DNA of 64,000 nucleotides from Moniliophthora roreri (Eukaryota > Basidiomycota > Agaricomycetes > Agaricales > Marasmiaceae). A program made the translations under genes and the position numbers. The stretch spans positions 62,001 to 126,000 of the forward strand of contig LATX02000227.1 in NCBI GenBank assembly GCA_001466705.2, read 5' to 3'. The notes below the pieces were generated by a model. It made no database searches. It was not told where the DNA came from and worked only from the letters and a program-made list of their open reading frames with translations. This document shows positions 58,933 through 64,000 of the stretch, one piece after another. Each line of letters opens with the position of its first letter. Within the stretch, counting starts at the first letter, position 1.

Positions 58933-59655
58933 CATCAGCAAAATGGACACCTAAATATAATAAATTATAATGTATTTTGCTGATTTTAGTCCATTATAAT
59001 GCATTAAAATGAGACTGGTGTTATTATAATCCATTAAAATACAATAAAATGGGATGGTATTATTATAGTATATTAAAATGCAATAAAATGAGACAGGGTT
59101 ATTATAATGTAGTAAAATAGATTGTAACAGAGGCAATCAAAACAGTGCATTTCTATGCCTTCCAGAGGACAGGGAGAGGATTCTATAAAGTGAAGAGGAG
59201 CTTTTGATTGGGGATTTGATCAATAGAAACAGCAAGGGGGTGGAGATAGGTCTTCTGAGTAAGAGGATATACTGCACTACATGTGCTAATAAGCATATGG
59301 CACTGTGGTACAGTGGTCTTGAGTGTCCGGTGGCTGTCAAGGTTGCTGACTAATCCACCTTGAGGTTAAGGGTTTGACTCATAGGGGTTGCAACAAATAA
59401 ATATTATTTCTTTTTGTCCCCAACCCCCAGGTGGGGCCGATGCATTATAATGGCTGAAATACATCATAATAGCCAAAATACATTATAATAGCCAGAATAC
59501 ATTATAACCATTTTGCTTCATTTCAATTCATTAAAATAAAGGAACAACAATTATATTACATTAAAATACACCATAATGATTATAATGTATTTTGGCCATT
59601 ATAGCGTATTTCACTCATTTTATTCCAATATATTTAGGTGCCCATTTCGCTGATG
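58933..59655. mobile_element. 723-bp TIR element (CATCAGCAAAATGG) in a coding exon
   Basis: The ends are CATCAGCAAAATGGACACCT and, inverted, CATCAGCGAAATGGGCACCT, with identity continuing through AAATATA. The arms are variants of ATTATAATGCATTAAAAT. A tRNA-like module lies in the middle. It interrupts the mucin-like paralogue between SGHL and the segment before VFSYPLF. The second copy at 60038-60760 belongs to the assembly duplicate. Confidence 0.8.
59299..59392 (+). repeat. tRNA-like (SINE-like) module inside the TIR element
   Basis: Starts GGCACTGTGGTACAGTGG (box-A-like) and has AAGGGTTTGACTC (box-B-like) about 60 bases later. Its first half resembles the module at 56327-56420 (GGCACTGTGG versus GGCACAGTGG). 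A duplicate lies at 60404-60497 because of the assembly joint. Confidence 0.5.
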
Positions 59656-61140
59656 GCCAGATGACCACTCATCTCATTATCATCTACTTCGATTCGGGGT
59701 AACGTTGGTGCTAAGACGTCTCTTCCCAATCTACCACCGCCGCTTCTGAGAACACCCGAGTTGGGGCGTTGCGATGTGACAGCTCAGAGTCAAAGTTACC
59801 GTCGAAATGTTTGAGGGCTTTTTGGAGATGATAGCGTTTGTTACACCAGATGAAGACGGCGAGGAGGATGGCTAGGCATAGGATTCCTGTAGGGGGCAGG
59901 TTAGCATTATACGGGATAAAAAGGACGCAGACGCACCTCCGACAANGGTAAGCATCTGAGATGTATGTGATGAGTTGTCCCCCATGAGCAAACAATGGGT
60001 ACGAAAAAACTAACCCCACCAACAGCAACAGCATTCACATCAGCAAAATGGACACCTAAATATAATAAATTATAATGTATTTTGCTGATTTTAGTCCATT
60101 ATAATGCATTAAAATGAGACTGGTGTTATTATAATCCATTAAAATACAATAAAATGGGATGGTATTATTATAGTATATTAAAATGCAATAAAATGAGACA
60201 GGGTTATTATAATGTAGTAAAATAGATTGTAACAGAGGCAATCAAAACAGTGCATTTCTATGCCTTCCAGAGGACAGGGAGAGGATTCTATAAAGTGAAG
60301 AGGAGCTTTTGATTGGGGATTTGATCAATAGAAACAGCAAGGGGGTGGAGATAGGTCTTCTGAGTAAGAGGATATACTGCACTACATGTGCTAATAAGCA
60401 TATGGCACTGTGGTACAGTGGTCTTGAGTGTCCGGTGGCTGTCAAGGTTGCTGACTAATCCACCTTGAGGTTAAGGGTTTGACTCATAGGGGTTGCAACA
60501 AATAAATATTATTTCTTTTTGTCCCCAACCCCCAGGTGGGGCCGATGCATTATAATGGCTGAAATACATCATAATAGCCAAAATACATTATAATAGCCAG
60601 AATACATTATAACCATTTTGCTTCATTTCAATTCATTAAAATAAAGGAACAACAATTATATTACATTAAAATACACCATAATGATTATAATGTATTTTGG
60701 CCATTATAGCGTATTTCACTCATTTTATTCCAATATATTTAGGTGCCCATTTCGCTGATGGCCAGATGACCACTCATCTCATTATCATCTACTTCGATTC
60801 GGGGTAACGTTGGTGCTAAGACGTCTCTTCCCAATCTACCACCGCCGCTTCTGAGAACACCCGAGTTGGGGCGTTGCGATGTGACAGCTCAGAGTCAAAG
60901 TTACCGTCGAAATGTTTGAGGGCTTTTTGGAGATGATAGCGTTTGTTACACCAGATGAAGACGGCGAGGAGGATGGCTAGGCATAGGATTCCTGTAGGGG
61001 GCAGGTTAGCATTATACGGGATAAAAAGGACGCAGACGCACCTCCGACAACACCACCATCTATAGCCCCAGTCTTACTACCACTCAAGTTACTCGCAGGG
61101 GCCGTAACGACTGTCCCAGGAGCAAGCATAGAACATGTAT

Positions 61141-62199
61141 GACTTTTGGGAATTATTGACTGTCTGAAGTGACACCGTGAGAGTTAGTAAGATGAATACA
61201 ATGTTGCAAGGACGGAACGCGCACATTATTCGAATGACAGAGTTATTACTGTACTCTCCGTGCTGTGTCCGCCGTCATACGATGACAGACTGAGAAGTAA
61301 ACCTTTAAATAAATGAACAAGGCAGTTCTTGAAAGAAGTTAATTAAAATTTCAACTCACCAAGCACCAAGCTTGTACCAGCCCATCTGCACCTGTCTTTG
61401 TCGACCCAACGCTAGAGGTCGTCTTATTATGGCTTCCTCACGGCGTGACCAGAGCATCTGAGCCATTGGTTCAAGTCCGCAAGCTATTCAGAGACAGTCG
61501 ATTGTTCGGGACAAGGGCAAATTGCCGCCGGCAAGTGTTTTCTCGGTCGGTCCGCTCGGCCGTATCCATTTCCTTTTTGGTTTTCTGTTCCGTACGACGA
61601 TGAGCAGCTCGGATCCACCGTTACATTGTTCGTCCTCTACTCTTGCTCCTCTCGCTTCCTCTTCAACAACACCACCTTCATCATTCATTTTATGGCTTTT
61701 ATTCTTGGCTGCCCCATTTCTCCTTCCTTGGCACACATTCTTTGCCGGCTCAAGCCCTCTTGCAAGCAAAATGACAACCATCTCCCAATTTTTTCTTCAT
61801 CAACCGAAGAACCTCTACTAGCTTCACCTATTCCTTCCAACGCCGTGGAACAGACACCCAAAGTAGCGGAAATGGAAGGACAGAAACGACTCTGAACTGC
61901 ACATCCATACATGATCCAAAAGTGGCTTCTGTGAAGGTCGTTAGTGTCCCCGAGTGTGTGTGGGGGGGATAATAGTAATAAGACTGGGGCATTGCAGAAG
62001 GTGCGCGTCTTGCCTTTGCTTTCTCACTGCTCACGCCTCATACAGACATCAGAAGCTCAACCATCCTCCTTGCGCTCTTTCTCTGGGAATACGAATGCTA
62101 TCATCATCGAAGAATTCAACCGGACTTGGACATGCCGATCCTGATCAGGTGGTTAGTGTCCCACTAGCTGGCTGGCGTACGTCTGCTCTCCCCACCAAT
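61141..62199. other. Region between the two parts of the broken mucin-like paralogue
   Basis: Plus-strand frames such as 61522-61821 (SSSTLAPLASSSTTPPSS, then hydrophobic) look mucin-like in composition but have no alignable homology to the intact gene. I see no confident gene. Confidence 0.35.
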
Positions 62200-62640
62200 A
62201 CACACGCCAATCAAAACTTGTCACATCCGCTTCTCCAGCTCCATCCGCTACAGCCGTGAGCGCGCGATCTCATTTTGGTGGTCTCGCACTTGGACAAGAT
62301 TGTCATTCTCCTTCGCGGCCAAATAACACGTCTTCTAGTCATTCTGGTGGCATTTTGGCAAAGGAACGCGAGGTTTTCAGTGGGTGGCAATATGCAACAT
62401 TGCCTTCCACCTTGGTACTACAACAACGCCTCCTATCATCGGACATCCACTTCCTCTCGAACGAACGACGACCAGAATCGCACTCTCAACACGGGAAGTC
62501 AGCCGTCACAAGCCCAGATGCAGAACTCGAAGAACAACGCCATACTTATCTTACCAACACAAGGATAGTGAATAGAGACGCGATTAAGAACGGGAGAAGG
62601 TCGATCATGATCCCTGAATGGGTGAGTGGGTCTGTAGCAA
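62200..62640 (+). pseudogene. Broken paralogue of the mucin-like gene (part 2, inverted tail)
   Basis: The plus strand reads HFGGLALGQDCHSPSRPN, SSSHSGGILAKEREVF and SPDAELEEQRHTYL, matching YGGLAPGQDWRHPSPGPS, SAARLAKEHEAF and NPDAEFEEQHRAYL of the intact gene. It lies in opposite orientation to part 1, so an inversion separated the two halves. No membrane segment or start remains. The final EIPPTY motif is gone. Confidence 0.75.
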
Positions 62641-63331
62641 GCCGAGTCCTAACGCTCTTTGCCTAGCACAATGGAGAGGGCCGGATGGTCTTGCTATCGC
62701 GATGCCAGAGATAACGCTGCTGGTTCTAGATGACACGACTACGCGCCGGAAGCTCATGCCAAATACAGCCAAATGGACCTAGAACGTCCGCCTCGTGCCC
62801 CGTCCCCCTGCAACGAATGGAAACTACTTTATGTTTTCAATGGAAGCCGTTATTTTAGTATCTTCCACTGAGATAGGGTACGTCGTTTACGATTCTAGTT
62901 ATGGTGTGTTGTGCGTTTCTAATTTCACTCCCCCACACTCAATTGTTATTTTCCAGATTCACTGCCAGAGACTTGCATCGTGTCGAGTATTACTCTAGAC
63001 AGAAGAACTGGAGTCTTTGCTTTCATAAGTGCAATTCCCTCCCTCAGGAATGTTGGTAGACGTAGATGGATCATTGATCAGGTGCAATGGAAATCACGCA
63101 CGTCTACAGCTTTTTAGTATTAGAAATTGTCACCAACTCGGCTCCACTCTACTAGCTTGCATTCTCTACATCATATCAATCATGAAGAAGGCATATGTAT
63201 TCGGATCAGTAGAGTACCGTTGATATCACGATGTATCGATACCACTCCTAGCATGCAAGAATTCAATTATTCTCTTTCAAGTTATATAGCCTGAGCCCTG
63301 AATCTCCGAGTACCTCTTTCCGTAGCTACCA
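62641..63331. other. Intergenic; holds a repeat shared with the STE3 upstream region
   Basis: About 62668-62800 resembles 10383-10510. Otherwise no gene was recognised. Confidence 0.4.
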
Positions 63332-64000
63332 CTAAACCTTCCTTTCATTCGGCAAATGGACTGTCGCCGGGTTGTCCAAAACCTGTTGTGTGTTCGGTTC
63401 CTCAAACCTCCCAATACTAGATCGAATGATGATTATCATCGCAGTAATTCCCTAAATCAAGAGGTTGAATTATAAGCACCATTCGTAGTAAGGGAGAAAA
63501 AAAAATCTGTTTGAAACTTACAGCGGCTTGAGGAATGACAGGTGCCAAGTTAAATACCCAACCGCCGACGATATCTTTATTCTGCGAGTAACTGATGAGA
63601 TCGAGGATGATCACCACTGGGTAGAGTATCCCAGAATCAAGACTAAATCATATCTTCATGAGCAGAGGAACATCGACCGAGGCGCGAGACTTACAGAAAC
63701 GCTCCAAAGGGATTGTGTCCCTGTCTGGACTGACGCTGGAAGTAAAGACGCCACAGTCTACATCCTGGTCCGATGCCATCGTCAGCTGGTCGTGCAGTGT
63801 TTACGGTAAAAACCCTACGTACCGTTAACAAATGTCAAGGCAAAGGTGACGATAGCAGAAGCTATTTCCCACCCCAGAAACAATCGGTTTCCACGGTCAT
63901 ACTGCTCAATTATGCGTTCGAGCTCCTCAGAGTCGATGTCAACGTCAATAATACTGAAGTCCCGTTCTGCACTTATGAATATGATAGCACCAGTCAAACC
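63332..64000 (-). CDS. Agaricomycete 7-TM membrane protein, copy E (partial, runs off the window)
   Basis: Reading down from 64000: TGAIIFISAERDFSIIDVD, RGNRLFLGWEIASAIVTFAL with TFVNG, a middle exon around 63.7 kb, then GILYPVVIILDLISYSQN with GGWVFNLAPVIPQAA, and the tail GITAMIIIIRSSIGRFEE, ending at TAG 63332-63334. Exon order equals copies A to C, where the tail starts GIAPTLII. All pieces are open and CpG is normal. The N-terminal part lies beyond the window. Confidence 0.7.

Larger units (their letters stand above)
58842..61050. repeat. Exact 1,104-bp tandem duplication separated by one N (assembly joint)
   Basis: 58842-59945 reappears as 59947-61050 with the N at 59946 between. Same pattern as at 30962. 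One of the two copies is very probably artificial. Confidence 0.85.
58780..61140 (-). pseudogene. Broken paralogue of the mucin-like gene (part 1)
   Basis: On the minus strand from about 61140: MLAPGTVVTAPASNLSG, DGGVVGG, an exon with CLAILLAVFIWCNKRYHLQK and FDGNFDSE, then APTLPRIEVDDNEMSGHL. There a TIR element (58933-59655) interrupts the exon, and homology resumes with VFSYPLFAHGG and PNPYLP. These match STIAPGTVITSPAS, VWCYKRYRFRK and so on of the gene at 30240-32290. Frames are broken and the tail is missing; a piece of it lies at 62200-62640 on the other strand. The block 58842-61050 contains an assembly duplicate. Confidence 0.75.

Overview
The window is fungal nuclear DNA, almost certainly from an Agaricomycete (mushroom-forming basidiomycete). 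The reasons are many short GT-AG introns of about 45-65 nt, a STE3-type pheromone receptor, several Agaricomycete-type 7-TM proteins with a GRIWWISREARK motif, F-box-like proteins, and an intron-containing tRNA-Val. I rebuilt exon structures by eye and accepted a model when the summed exon lengths were a multiple of three and the splice phases agreed. The order or species cannot be told from the sequence alone.

Layout. 1-6.5 kb: CpG-poor transposon debris (Ty1/copia pol remnant, a long LTR-like block, a MITE fragment, a decayed SAM-like gene). 7.1-10.0 kb: eight-exon gene with a MACPF-like core. 10.7-12.2 kb: STE3 pheromone receptor. 12.5-14.3 kb: O-fucosyltransferase-like enzyme. 15.3-17.9 kb: 7-TM gene A between ~285-bp direct repeats. 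18.1-21.3 kb: ferric reductase and Ctr copper transporter. 23.5-24.8 kb: F-box-like gene 1. 25.4-29.4 kb: segmental duplication, rearranged 7-TM copies B' and B, and a MITE. 29.9 kb: tRNA-Val(AAC). 30.2-32.6 kb: mucin-like membrane protein, duplicated across an assembly N. 32.8-36.3 kb: another 7-TM protein and an F-box protein. 39.3-46.3 kb: F-box-like genes 2, 3, 4 and a fragment, with a short-chain dehydrogenase split by a transposon. 46.5-49.1 kb: a candidate small gene and an OXR1-type TLD protein. 49.6-52.3 kb: 7-TM gene C and a small secreted-protein candidate. 52.9-58.7 kb: CpG-poor block with MITEs, 7-TM pseudogene D, a tRNA-Val relic split by a TIR element, and the second (inverted) LTR block. 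58.8-62.7 kb: broken paralogue of the mucin-like gene, itself split by a TIR element. 63.3-64 kb: 7-TM gene E, running off the end.

How it fits together. Ferric reductase and Ctr form a reductive metal-uptake pair. The STE3 receptor suggests a B-type mating or STE3-like receptor locus, but I found no convincing pheromone precursor. The 7-TM and F-box-like families are local, lineage-specific expansions mixed with transposons. The most unusual material is a set of small elements ending in CATCAGC. One sits in a tRNA-Val relic and one in a coding exon, and both of these carry an internal tRNA-like sequence. Also notable are a GGGC-ended element with a 9-bp target duplication inside a dehydrogenase, and a receptor whose reading frame continues for 56 codons past an in-frame TAG.
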